This document shows positions 42,126 to 51,024 of a stretch of 64,000 bases of DNA, one piece after another (within the stretch, counting starts at the first letter, position 1; every line of letters starts with the position of its first letter). The position numbers and the translations under genes were made by a program. Location of the stretch: NCBI GenBank assembly GCA_963795805.1, contig CAWCIV010000004.1, positions 62,001-126,000 of the forward strand. Direction: 5' to 3'. The notes beneath the pieces are model-generated. The model was given only the letters and a program-made list of their open reading frames with translations, did no database searches and was not told the origin of the DNA. This stretch comes from JALYYC01 sp963795805. Its GTDB lineage: Bacteria > Chloroflexota > Dormibacteria > CF-121.

Positions 42126-43743
42126 CCTCGATCGCCGGCCCGGTCACAAGGGACCGGCCGTGGTCGCCCTCGCCCTGATCGCCCTTGCTCTTCGCCTTCT
42201 CGGGCTGAACTTCGGCTTGCCGGCGATCTACCGGCCCGATGAGAACGTGACCGTGGGGCGCGCCATGGGCCTGCTCCACGGGGTGCTCGACCCCCACTTC
42301 GCCGACTGGCCTCACCTGTTTTTCAATCTCTCGGCGGCCTGGCTCGCCCCGCTGCGCCTCGCCGGTGTCGTCTCCGACCAGCCCTCGGCGCACCTGTGGG
42401 TGCGGGCGCTGAGCGCGGTGCTCGGGACGCTGACGGTGCTCCTGGTGGTGGACTTCGGACGCCGGGCCTACGGCTGGAGCGCCGGATTGATCGCGGGCGT
42501 CGCGCTGGCGGTCGCCTTTCTCCCGGTGCGCGACAGTCATTTCGGCACGCCCGACGGAGCCCTCGCCCTCGCGGCCACCGGCGCACTGTATGTCGCCTAC
42601 CGCACCGCTCACTCCCGCGGGAGGAGTCCACTGCTCCTGAATGGTGTCGCGCTCGGGGTCGCCGCCAGCCTGAAGTACAACGGGGCGATCGTCTTCCTTG
42701 CCGCCCTCGCCAGCCAGGTATGGCGGGCGCGGACGGAGGGCTCCACCCTGTGGCCGGCCGCGAAGCGCCTGGTCGTGATCGGCGTGGTCGGGCTGACGAC
42801 CCTGGTGCTGACCTCGCCGTTCCTGGTCGTCGATCCAGCCATGACACAGCACGGCCTCGGGTACATCGTTTCGCACCTCGCCAGCGAGACCGTGCCGGAG
42901 ATCGGCTTTGTCCGGCTGATCCTCGCCCTCTGGTATGGGCTCGACCCGGGACTCTTCCTTTTGGTGTTGGCCGGCGCCGGTTACGCTGCCTGGCGCCGCA
43001 CGCTGGCCGACTGGATCGTCCTGGCCTTCCTCGTCCCCTTTTACCTCGTCATCGGCACCGGCCATTCCGCATTTTTCCGCTACGCGGATCCACTGATTCC
43101 GGCGCTCACCCTGCTCGCCGGCCGGGCGGCGGCGGACCTGGTCAACGCCATCACAACGCGTCGCGTGCGAGCCCTGGCGGTCGCGGCGATCGTCACCATC
43201 ATCGCGCTGCCGTCGCTCATCCACGACCTTCGCTTCGACACGCTGATCCTGGAACCGGATACCCGGACACTCGCCTACACCTGGTTGAACGACCATGTGC
43301 CCGGCGGAGCCCTGGTTGCGATTCCGTACAAGCCAGGGCCGGCCCACGACCAGGCGATGGTCGACAGCCGGGCGCAGAGCCTTGGCGCGACCGACCCATA
43401 CGTGGCGTCGTTCCTCGAGAACCGGCTCGAAACCAGGTATCGCATTCGCGATCTCTCCGAGGACGACTTGCAGGTAGCGACCCTGGCCGATCTCCGCGCC
43501 GCTGGCGTCACGATGGTCGTCGTCGCCCGAAAGCGTCCCGATCTCGGCTGCGCCGGGCCGACCCCGCTCGAACGGCAGCTCCAGTCGAAGGCACGCCTGG
43601 CCGCCAGTTTCAATCCAACAGCGTCCGGCTGCCCAACCGACGCCGTCTTCGACCCGATCGATACCTATTACGTGCCGCTCGCCGGCTACGCCGGCTCTCA
43701 GCGACCCGGGCCCCCGATCCGGATCTATGCGCTTGGAGATTGA
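42091..43743 (+). CDS. GT39-like polytopic glycosyltransferase (GT-C fold)
   Basis: About 550 residues with ten or more membrane helices. The first exterior loop has IYRPDENVTVGRAMGLLHG, where the Asp-Glu pair occupies the usual GT-C catalytic position. FLPVRDSHFGTPDGALALAATG and VAASLKYNGAIVFLAAL are typical of PMT/ArnT-like proteins using lipid-linked sugars. A soluble C-terminal part (from about 400) ends in YVPLAGYAGSQRPGPPIRIY. ATG 42091 is inside the end of trxB and lacks a clear ribosome-binding site; a later start is possible. The acceptor is unknown. Confidence 0.85.
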   Translation: MPTGQPTQPKASLDRRPGHKGPAVVALALIALALRLLGLNFGLPAIYRPDENVTVGRAMGLLHGVLDPHFADWPHLFFNLSAAWLAPLRLAGVVSDQPSAHLWVRALSAVLGTLTVLLVVDFGRRAYGWSAGLIAGVALAVAFLPVRDSHFGTPDGALALAATGALYVAYRTAHSRGRSPLLLNGVALGVAASLKYNGAIVFLAALASQVWRARTEGSTLWPAAKRLVVIGVVGLTTLVLTSPFLVVDPAMTQHGLGYIVSHLASETVPEIGFVRLILALWYGLDPGLFLLVLAGAGYAAWRRTLADWIVLAFLVPFYLVIGTGHSAFFRYADPLIPALTLLAGRAAADLVNAITTRRVRALAVAAIVTIIALPSLIHDLRFDTLILEPDTRTLAYTWLNDHVPGGALVAIPYKPGPAHDQAMVDSRAQSLGATDPYVASFLENRLETRYRIRDLSEDDLQVATLADLRAAGVTMVVVARKRPDLGCAGPTPLERQLQSKARLAASFNPTASGCPTDAVFDPIDTYYVPLAGYAGSQRPGPPIRIYALGD

Positions 43744-43783
43744 CGGTTTGGTCCGGCGGTGCTCCCGCTTTATAGTGGGATGA

Positions 43784-44110
43784 GTGAACCTGATCGCCCT
43801 GATCAAAGAGCGCGCGAAGTACTACAAGTGCCTCGCCTGTTCCCAGGCGCTCGCCGACTGTGACGTGAACCTGCTCAACGAGAGCGACGGGCACTGCACG
43901 GTCGAGGTCACCTGCGCCAATTGTGGCGTCAGTTTCGTCGCGGTGCTCCTGCTCAAGAAGGCCAAGCATCCGGACGGGCTTCCGCGTGCGGCAAAGGCGG
44001 GACCGATCAGCGGTGACGAGTTGCTCGACGTCCACCAGGAGCTGCAGTCGTTCAACGCGCCGCTGAAGGAGCTGGTCCGCTGGCGGCGGACGCACCCACA
44101 GACCTCCTAG
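43784..44110 (+). CDS. Small putative zinc-ribbon protein
   Basis: A 108-residue soluble protein starting at GTG 43784. Cys16/Cys19 (KCLACSQ) and Cys44/Cys47 (TCANCGVSF) form a plausible zinc ribbon; Cys26 and Cys38 are extra. The second half is basic then helical (GDELLDVHQELQSFNAPLKELVRWR). I do not recognise a named family. It is 23 bases upstream of the cysteine desulfurase gene and could be cotranscribed with it, but a link to sulfur metabolism is only an inference. Confidence 0.7.
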   Translation: MNLIALIKERAKYYKCLACSQALADCDVNLLNESDGHCTVEVTCANCGVSFVAVLLLKKAKHPDGLPRAAKAGPISGDELLDVHQELQSFNAPLKELVRWRRTHPQTS

Positions 44111-44133
44111 CCCGGTTCCGACCCAAACCTAGA

Positions 44134-45300
44134 ATGACGACCATGGTCTATCTCGACCATTCCGCCACGACGCCGCTCGACCCGGAGGTCCTCCAGGCGA
44201 TGATGCCGTACCTCACCGGAGAGTTTGGCAATGCCTCGAGCGTCTACGGCCTGGGCCAGCGAGCGCGCCAGGCCATTGACCAGGCGCGGGACGAGGTGGC
44301 GGCATTCTATGGGGTAGCCGCCAAGGAGGTCATCTTCACCTCGGGCGGGACCGAGGGCGATAACTTTGCCTTCCGGGGCATCGCCGAGCGCAATGCCGAC
44401 CGAGGCCGGCACGTCATCACCTCGACCATCGAGCATGACGCCGTCCTCCGCTCGGCCGACGAGCTCGAGCGCGAAGGCTTCGAGGTCACGCGGCTGCCGG
44501 TGGACCGGACCGGGTTGGTCGACCCGATGGATCTGGAACGCGCCCTTCGAAAGGACACCATCCTGGTCAGCATCATGATGGCGAATAACGAGATCGGGAC
44601 GATCGAGCCGATCGCGGAACTGGTCGCGCTCACCCGCAATCACAGTGCTGCCTACTTTCACACCGATGCCGTGCAAGCCACCGGCAAGATCCCAATCTCG
44701 GTGGAGGGGCTCGGCGTCGATCTCCTATCGATGTCGGCGCACAAGCTGCACGGCCCGAAGGGGGTCGGCGCGCTGATCGTGAGGTCCGGCGTCCGGGTGC
44801 AACCGCAAATCGTCGGCGGCGGGCACGAGCGGAACCGGCGGGCGGGCACGGAAAACGTGGCCGGCATCGTGGGGTTAGCCAGGGCCCTGACCATCGCCCA
44901 TCGGGATCTCGCCAAAAACACGGAGCACCTGACGAGGTTGCGCGACCGCTTGATCGAGGGCGTGCTCGACCGCATTCCCCGCGCCGAGCTGACCGGCCAT
45001 CCGACCAAGCGGCTTCCCCATCACGCGAGCTTCCTGTTCCAGGGCGTCGAGGGGGAATCGCTCCTGCTCCAACTCGACATGGAGGGGATCGCCGCCTCGT
45101 CCGGCTCGGCCTGTACCTCCGGATCGCTGGAGCCCAGTCATGTCATCCTGGCGCTCGGCTATCCGCGAGACCGTGCGCTGGGGAGCCTCCGGCTGTCCGT
45201 GGGCAAGGACACCTCCGACGAGGACATCGACCTGGTCCTGGATCGCCTCCCCGGCATGGTCGCCCGCCTGCGAACGATGGCGCCGATCTCCGCGGCATGA
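44134..45300 (+). CDS. Cysteine desulfurase (NifS/IscS family)
   Basis: A 388-residue PLP enzyme: MTTMVYLDHSATTPLDPEV, TSGGTEGDNFAFRG, HDAVLRSADEL, the PLP-Lys204 in SAHKLHGPKG, and the catalytic Cys327 in SSGSACTSGS. It takes sulfur from cysteine as a persulfide for Fe-S clusters or tRNA thiolation. The Cys loop is of the group I type (longer, SSGSACTSG). No IscU or TrmU gene follows in this window, so which path it serves is open. ATG 44134 matches the family start. Confidence 0.93.
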   Translation: MTTMVYLDHSATTPLDPEVLQAMMPYLTGEFGNASSVYGLGQRARQAIDQARDEVAAFYGVAAKEVIFTSGGTEGDNFAFRGIAERNADRGRHVITSTIEHDAVLRSADELEREGFEVTRLPVDRTGLVDPMDLERALRKDTILVSIMMANNEIGTIEPIAELVALTRNHSAAYFHTDAVQATGKIPISVEGLGVDLLSMSAHKLHGPKGVGALIVRSGVRVQPQIVGGGHERNRRAGTENVAGIVGLARALTIAHRDLAKNTEHLTRLRDRLIEGVLDRIPRAELTGHPTKRLPHHASFLFQGVEGESLLLQLDMEGIAASSGSACTSGSLEPSHVILALGYPRDRALGSLRLSVGKDTSDEDIDLVLDRLPGMVARLRTMAPISAA

Positions 45301-45310
45301 GCGCCGGTTG

Positions 45311-45685
45311 ATGGCGCAGCGGTTTTACACGCCGGAGGAAGCCAACGCCCTGCTACCAGCGGTCCGCCCGGTGGTTGAGCGGATCCGTCACGCGCAGCGG
45401 ACCCTGGCCGCGGACACGTCGGTGGCGGTGGTTGCGGAGAAGGCCAGCCACAATGGCGGCGGGCTCCCGAGCCGGCAGGTTGGCGAGCAGACACGGGCGC
45501 TCGAACGAGATCTCCGGCAATTGGATGAATGGGGGATCGTGCTCCGCGACCCGAGCGTGGGCTTGATCGATTTCTTCTGGCAGCGTGAGAGTGAGACGGT
45601 CTTCCTCTGCTGGAAGCTGGGCGAGGCCCGCGTCGAGTGGTGGCACCCGGTCCAAACCGGGATTGCCGGACGCACCCGGCTCTAG
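45311..45685 (+). CDS. DUF2203-family protein
   Basis: A 124-residue cytoplasmic protein starting at ATG 45311, ten bases after the desulfurase. It matches the DUF2203 pattern: RFYTPEEANALLPAVRPVVERI, a helical middle with LERDLRQLDEWGIVLRDPSVGLIDF, and ETVFLCWKLGEARVEWWHP at the end. The role of the family is unknown. It is probably cotranscribed with the cysteine desulfurase. Confidence 0.88.
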   Translation: MAQRFYTPEEANALLPAVRPVVERIRHAQRTLAADTSVAVVAEKASHNGGGLPSRQVGEQTRALERDLRQLDEWGIVLRDPSVGLIDFFWQRESETVFLCWKLGEARVEWWHPVQTGIAGRTRL

Positions 45686-45695
45686 TTGATGCCTC

Positions 45696-46794
45696 CTAGG
45701 GGGTTCGGAACAGAAGGGCGAGCAGGCCGAGGAGGTGGAGCATCCCGCTGATGGTGAGCCCGATGATCCCCAGCAACCGCCCGTTCTTGGCGCGTTCTTC
45801 GCCCTGCACGCGGTCCGGTGCCTTGCGAATCTCGCGTAACGCGGTCCGCGCGAAAACGATCGACAGGATGCCGGTCACGATCGGAACCAGCGGAATGAAG
45901 AAGAGGACGACCGTGACCACCCCCAGGCCCATCGCCTGGCGGGCGTTGCGGTCGACCGGTCGGAAGCGGTGAGACGCCCTCGCGTTCCGCGAGCTGATCG
46001 AGCGCCGCCAGCGGCCCGTTGGTCGCGACGACGTCGGGCAAGGCACGCCGCAGGGCCGGCTCGGCGCTCGCCGCGAGCGCCTGCCGACGCGCCACCGGCA
46101 ACTCCTCCCGGCGGGCCGCGTAGGCGACCACCAACCGCCGCAGGGCCTGGTCCAGGCCGCCGTGCTCGGCCGGCGACGGCACTGCCGCGGTGCCCGTCGG
46201 CACATCGCCCGGTTGCGCCCAGATCGAGACAGGTGCGGGTTGGGCGTTGATTGGCTGCGGAAAGGCCGCCCCGGTCGATGGTGCGCTCGACAGATCGTGC
46301 AAGCTAATCCGCTGACGGTCGCGCACCACCACGGTACCGGCGGCGAAGTCCCCGAGGCGTTTGCCGCGGGCGTTGACGAAGAGGGTAATGATCCCGACGC
46401 CGTAGAAGACGGGCAGGAAGTCGACGATCCGAATCAGGTTGCGCGTTGCCGCCTGGCCTACCGTGATCGGCTGACCCTGGTCCCCGACCACCCGGAGCCG
46501 GGCCGCGCGCTTTCCCAGTGTTTGCCCGGAGAGGACCGCCTCGCTGATCAGAAAGTATCCGGCGAAGAGGATGAAGCCGAGGATCAATCCGAAGAGCACC
46601 GCGACCTGGGCCGAATTGAGGATGACGCCGATCGCGATCGCGCCGATGAGGATCACGACGCCGATGGCGAGGAGGATCAAGGCGTCGACGAGTTGGGCCA
46701 GAAAGCGGCTGCCGATCCCGGCGATCTCGTACTCAAACGCGACCCGTTCCGGGGTGGCGATGACGAGGTCGTCCGATTGATCCGGGGGTCGCAC
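45696..46794 (-). CDS. RDD-family membrane protein with DUF4190-like tail, frameshifted
   Basis: Two frames give a 365-residue protein. The RDD domain has FEYEIAGIGSRFLAQLVDALIL, two or three membrane helices and GQTLGKRAARLRVVGDQGQPITVGQAATRNLIR, then VNARGKRLGDFAAGTVVV. A Pro/Ala linker and a helical segment follow, then a DUF4190-like two-helix tail (GLGVVTVVLFFIPLVPIVTGILSIVF; LLGIIGLTISGMLHLLGLLALLF). The break at 45955-45975 equals one extra base, before RNARQAMGLG. GTG 46794 is the start; the divergent SpoIIM-like gene begins 56 bases away. RDD proteins are transport-related or of unknown role, and in Actinobacteria they neighbour SpoIIM, DUF58 and MoxR genes, as here. Confidence 0.8.
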
Positions 46795-46850
46795 GGGGTG
46801 CAGTGTACTGCTGGCAAGGTCGGAACCCTGCGCTGCGTCATGATTGCTGT

Positions 46851-47813
46851 ATGCGCGCCGACGATTTCGTGACCCGCCGGCGGCCGGAGTGGGAACGGCT
46901 GGAGGCACTCCTCGGCAGGACCGGGACCAGTCGGTTCGGCGGGCTGCGTCCGACCGAGGTCCTGGCGCTCGCGGGCCTTTACCGGCGGGCGACCGCCGAC
47001 CTGGCTCGAGCGAAACGTGACTGGCCGAACGCGCCGGTGGCCGGATACCTCAACGGGCTGGTGGCACGCGGCCATGCCGCCGTCTACCAGTCAGGCGGCA
47101 ACCTCCGGCAGCGGATCGCGACCTTCTATGGCCTGACGCTCCCGCAGACCTATCGCGCCTCGGGTCGATACATGCTGGCGGCGGCGGCCTTGCTGTTTGG
47201 GCCGGCGATCATTGCCTTCATCGCGATCCGGCTGGACCCGCGGCTTGCCTACGCCCTGGTCCCCGCCCAGATTGTCCAGCTGGTTCACAATCACCAGCTC
47301 TGGACGCAGATCCCGGCGTCGGAGCGGCCGCTGATGGCCGGCGTGATCATGACGAACAACATCAATGTCTCGATCCTGGCCTTCGCCTTCGGCGTCCTGC
47401 TCGGACTCCCCACGATCTACATCTTGATGACCAATGGGATCCAGCTCGGCGGCCTGCTCGGCCTGACCAGCGCCTACGGCATCGGTGGCGGCCTGCTGGA
47501 TTTCGTCATCGCGCACGGCGTGATCGAGCTGTCGGTCGTGGTGGCGGCCGGCGCCTCGGGCCTGATGATGGGCTGGGCCCTCGTCATGCCGGGCGCCTAC
47601 CGGCGGCGGGACGCGCTCGTGCTGGCGGCGCGCAAATCGGTGATCATCCTCGCCGGGCTCGCGCCGCTCCTGATCATCGCCGGCATCATCGAAGGCAACC
47701 TGAGCCCGTCCACCGCGCCGACGGCGGTGAAGGCCGCGGTTGGCCTGACCTCAGGCGTGCTCCTCTACACCTACCTGCTGCGAACCGGCCGTCCCAAGCG
47801 TCAGCCCGGGTAA
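46851..47813 (+). CDS. SpoIIM-like (stage II sporulation M) membrane protein
   Basis: A 320-residue protein with a soluble N-terminal domain (FVTRRRPEWERLEALLGRTGT; LARAKRDWPNAPVAGYLN) and about seven membrane helices; the hydrophobic part has IMTNNINVSILAFAFGVLLGLPTIYILMTNGIQLGGLL and IAHGVIELSVVVAAGASGL, both hallmarks of the SpoIIM/DUF95 family. It is not evidence of sporulation; the family is common in non-sporulating Actinobacteria. It is divergent from the RDD gene, and its 3' end overlaps the propeller gene tail to tail by 13 bases. Confidence 0.9.
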   Translation: MRADDFVTRRRPEWERLEALLGRTGTSRFGGLRPTEVLALAGLYRRATADLARAKRDWPNAPVAGYLNGLVARGHAAVYQSGGNLRQRIATFYGLTLPQTYRASGRYMLAAAALLFGPAIIAFIAIRLDPRLAYALVPAQIVQLVHNHQLWTQIPASERPLMAGVIMTNNINVSILAFAFGVLLGLPTIYILMTNGIQLGGLLGLTSAYGIGGGLLDFVIAHGVIELSVVVAAGASGLMMGWALVMPGAYRRRDALVLAARKSVIILAGLAPLLIIAGIIEGNLSPSTAPTAVKAAVGLTSGVLLYTYLLRTGRPKRQPG

Positions 47814-49711
47814 GCGGCGAGGAAGATCGGCCCGTTCACGACTTTCTCAGCGTGACCGTCCGCCCGGACGAGCAGGATCCCATCGACATCGCCGCTCGAG
47901 TTGGGGTTTCCCACCGCGACCATGAACGCGGTGCCGTTTGGTTGCGGCAGCGCCACCACCGGTAGCTGGCCGGTCGCGGCCGGGTTGCCGCCCAGACGCC
48001 AGCGCACCGTCCCGCGATGCCAGTCCAGCAGCCTGATTTCGCCCGGCGTTTGGACCATAAAGGACGGTGCGGTGACGACCAACGATCCATCCCAGGAGAA
48101 GGCGATCACCCGCTGATCGGTCAACCGCGCGACGACGCCTCCGTCACTCAGGCGGCGGATGACCGTCGCCGAGGGACCAGGGCCAAGGTTGCTCTCCGCG
48201 ACGTAGCGGCCGTCGCGCGAGCCAACCAGCATCTGTGACGAGTTCGTGTATGCGTGGCTGTACAGGGTGCGGCCCGTCGAAAGCGCGATCACGCGCACGT
48301 CGAGGTATCCGCCCTGCACCTGCTGGCCGAGGATGGCGCGATCCGCCAGGTCGCTGCAAGCGATCAGCGCGTAGCCGCTCTGGCGTCCAATCGGGCCAAG
48401 CGTGACCACCCGGCGCGCGGCGCCCCCGACCTTGCCCACGGCGAGCCACTGGGTCGGATTCGCGTTGGCGCCACCGGGATCAAAGCCGATCTCGCAATAC
48501 CGGCCCGGAACATCCGACCAGACCGCGCCGAAGTATTGGCGGTCTGATACCGCGCGCCCCTGCCGGTCCATCGCGACGCCCGTGCCGTCCATCAATTGGA
48601 ACCAGGACCCGTCCGCATTCTGGTGCGTGTTCCCACGCGCGTAAACTGAGCCGACCATCGCGCCGCTCCAGTCGAGGGCGGTGAAGCGAGTCGGGTCGCC
48701 GGACGGCGACAGCCACGGGCTGGAGGTCGAGTACCACACCACCGGGACTCCATCAGGCGGCGCGCCGGCTTCCGTGAGGAAGGTCCAGGTTCGGTGAATT
48801 CGGGCTGTCGGATCGGTCGACCCGACGGTGACGTCAGCGGCGTACTGGGTCCGCGGCTGGAGATCGGAATAGCGAACCGACCATGTCGCGCCGCTCCAGA
48901 CGCCGGGCGCAAGCGTCGCCGGCGGCTGCAGCGTGATGACCGGGTCGCTGCTTGGGCGCCGGCTGAAGCCGATACTCAGCTGGCCGTAGCGCGCGACCGT
49001 GCCGGCGCCATCGATCGGTTCCAGCCGAGCGAGTCGTGGCGGTCCCTCGGCTACGAAGGTCCAGCGTTTGACGAAGTGTCCGGTGTCATGAAGGTGGCTC
49101 TGGTACTGCGCGTCCAGCACGAGCTCATAGCGCTGGCCGAAGTGCAGGCCGCTGTATTCGATGAGGAGCGTGCTTCCGTCCCAGAAGGTCACATGCTGGT
49201 TCCCGTCCGAAGGCTGATGCGTGAGCGTCGGCGTGCCAAGCGGGCGGCGGGCGAACTGAACCCGAAACTGTCCATCCACTCCGACTTCGCGGGCGCCCGC
49301 CGGCGGCGCCAGGTCCGAAATCGTCGGCGCGGCGGCTGCCAGCGCGTCCGACCGGGTTCGCTGCAGCTGCACCAGCCCCGCGGCGGCAAGGATCAGCACC
49401 GCCAGCCCGAGGGCGGTGAGACGGGAGCGGGCCGGCCGCGAGGTGTACTGCCGATCTTCGACCGCATCCAGGATTCGCAGGTGCAGGTCACGGGAAACGC
49501 GCTGGTCTCGTGGCGGAAGCGTCTGCAGGAGCGGGCCCGCCGTCCTGCCACCGGCCAGCTTGCGGATCGCCGCACACAGTCTCGACTCGATGTCCTGCCC
49601 GCGTGAGGTCAGGACATCGGCAAGGGCCTGCTCGGTGATCCGCTCAGCTCGTGGCTCGTCCTGAACGAGCGTGCGGGCGTAGCCGAAGACCCGATCCTCG
49701 TATTCGCGCAC
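47801..49711 (-). CDS. Membrane-anchored beta-propeller protein with sigma-region-2-like N-terminus
   Basis: The 636-residue product has three parts. Residues 1-55 read YEDRVFGYARTLVQDEPRAERITEQALADVLTSRGQ, close to ECF sigma region 2 (compare the YEDRVYxYA...DAEDxTQE pattern). A basic stretch and one membrane helix follow (about 99-117). Outside are two Ig-like domains (SDLAPPAGAREVGVDGQFRVQF; RIHRTWTFLTEAGAPP) and a C-terminal propeller (ESNLGPGPSATVIRRLSDGG; IAFSWDGSLVVTAPS). No region 4 is present, so it cannot act as a sigma factor alone. The resemblance is by eye and may reflect a helical domain that only looks similar. GTG 49711 is the start. Confidence 0.75.
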   Translation of the reverse strand: MREYEDRVFGYARTLVQDEPRAERITEQALADVLTSRGQDIESRLCAAIRKLAGGRTAGPLLQTLPPRDQRVSRDLHLRILDAVEDRQYTSRPARSRLTALGLAVLILAAAGLVQLQRTRSDALAAAAPTISDLAPPAGAREVGVDGQFRVQFARRPLGTPTLTHQPSDGNQHVTFWDGSTLLIEYSGLHFGQRYELVLDAQYQSHLHDTGHFVKRWTFVAEGPPRLARLEPIDGAGTVARYGQLSIGFSRRPSSDPVITLQPPATLAPGVWSGATWSVRYSDLQPRTQYAADVTVGSTDPTARIHRTWTFLTEAGAPPDGVPVVWYSTSSPWLSPSGDPTRFTALDWSGAMVGSVYARGNTHQNADGSWFQLMDGTGVAMDRQGRAVSDRQYFGAVWSDVPGRYCEIGFDPGGANANPTQWLAVGKVGGAARRVVTLGPIGRQSGYALIACSDLADRAILGQQVQGGYLDVRVIALSTGRTLYSHAYTNSSQMLVGSRDGRYVAESNLGPGPSATVIRRLSDGGVVARLTDQRVIAFSWDGSLVVTAPSFMVQTPGEIRLLDWHRGTVRWRLGGNPAATGQLPVVALPQPNGTAFMVAVGNPNSSGDVDGILLVRADGHAEKVVNGPIFLAAYPG

Positions 49712-49905
49712 CGGCGCTTCGAACGATTCCCGACTCTGCGGTTCCAGATTGGCCTCCCACCGGGCGATCTACTGACAGAACGCAGCCGAGGGTCGGAAGT
49801 TACAGGAGATACCATCAAAGAACCGTATGGAACCACAGGTCATCACTCGAGTCCTAAACGACCCGCCTGTCGAGGAATTACGGGTCCCCATCGGGTATAC
49901 CTCGC

Positions 49906-50988
49906 GTGGCTGAGTCGCTATCTGAGCAGTCGAGCTTCTTGAATCGGCTGACCGCATCATGCCTTGGGACATTCGACATGGCCACGATGTACCTCGGCCT
50001 GCAGCTGGGCCTCTACCGGTCCCTCACCGACGGTGGCCCAGCCACCTCGAGCGAGCTTGCTAGCCGGACTGCGACCGTCGAACGCTATGTTCGGGAATGG
50101 CTGGAACAGCAGACCGTGACCGGTGTCTTGCAGGTTGAGGACGCCGGCGCCGAGGCCGTCGTCCGTCGTTACTCGATTCCCACCGCGCACGCCGAGATCC
50201 TTTTGGATGCCGACAGCCTGAACTATATGGGCGCCTACCCGCAGCAGATGATCAGCACCCTGGCACCCTTGCCTTCGCTCGTGAAAGCCTTTCGCCAGGG
50301 TGGAGGCGTACCGTACGAGGCTTACGGCCAGGACTGCCGCGGAGGCATTGCGGCGGGTAATCGCGTCGCCTTCATCAACCTGCTCGGTAGCAAGTGGTTT
50401 CCCGCGATCCCGGAGCTCGACGCCCGGCTGCGTGCCGATCCACCGGCACGCATCGCCGACGTCGGATGCGGCTTCGGCTGGTCGGCCATCAGCATCGCCC
50501 GTGCCTACCCGCGCGTGCGCGTCGACGGCCTGGATTTGGACGAGTCGTCGGTGCGTGCGGCGCAACAAAACGCCAGGGACTCGGGCGTCGCGGATCGCGT
50601 CACGTTTGCCGTCCGCGATGCGGCCGACCCGGCCCTCACCGACAGGTACGACCTCGTCGTCGCCTTCGAGACCATCCATGACATGGCGCGACCGGTGGAG
50701 GCGCTCCACGCGATGCGGCGCCTCGCGGCAGACCGCGGCATGGTCCTGGTGGTCGATGAGCGCGTCAACGAGACGTTCACCGTCGATCCGGGCGACATCG
50801 AACGGCTCTATTACGGCTTCAGCATCCTCCATTGCTTGCCCGCCGGGATGGACGCCCGACCCTCAGCCGCAACCGGCACCGTCATGCGCCCGGCGACCTT
50901 GCGGTCGTACGCCCAGAAGGCAGGCTTCAGGGACATCGAGGAGCTTCCAATCGAATTCGACTTCTGGCGCTTCTACCGGTTGTCGTAA
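49906..50988 (+). CDS. Class I SAM-dependent methyltransferase with winged-helix N-domain
   Basis: A 360-residue protein. The N-terminal part (TASCLGTFDMATMYLGLQLG; SELASRTATVERYVREWLEQQ) is a winged-helix-like dimerisation domain. The catalytic part has motif I RIADVGCGFGWSAISIARAY, motif II VDGLDLDESSV, and YDLVVAFETIHDMARP. Such two-domain enzymes methylate O or N atoms of small molecules. GTG 49906 is used; nothing in the 194-base upstream gap could be identified. It lies between a propeller gene and the MoxR cluster and interrupts the usual SpoIIM/DUF58 neighbourhood. Substrate unknown. Confidence 0.85.
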   Translation: MAESLSEQSSFLNRLTASCLGTFDMATMYLGLQLGLYRSLTDGGPATSSELASRTATVERYVREWLEQQTVTGVLQVEDAGAEAVVRRYSIPTAHAEILLDADSLNYMGAYPQQMISTLAPLPSLVKAFRQGGGVPYEAYGQDCRGGIAAGNRVAFINLLGSKWFPAIPELDARLRADPPARIADVGCGFGWSAISIARAYPRVRVDGLDLDESSVRAAQQNARDSGVADRVTFAVRDAADPALTDRYDLVVAFETIHDMARPVEALHAMRRLAADRGMVLVVDERVNETFTVDPGDIERLYYGFSILHCLPAGMDARPSAATGTVMRPATLRSYAQKAGFRDIEELPIEFDFWRFYRLS

Positions 50989-51024
50989 GCATCAACCGAT
51001 GGGCGCTGGATGCTGGCGATCAAG

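Noticed and set aside
42043..43806. Long open frame antisense to the GT39-like gene
   Set aside because: Composition is biased (Asp/Arg/Gly) and no motif is seen; the sense strand encodes a clear membrane protein.
46851..47813. SpoIIM-like gene as evidence of sporulation
   Set aside because: The family is widespread in non-sporulating bacteria, and no other sporulation gene is present.
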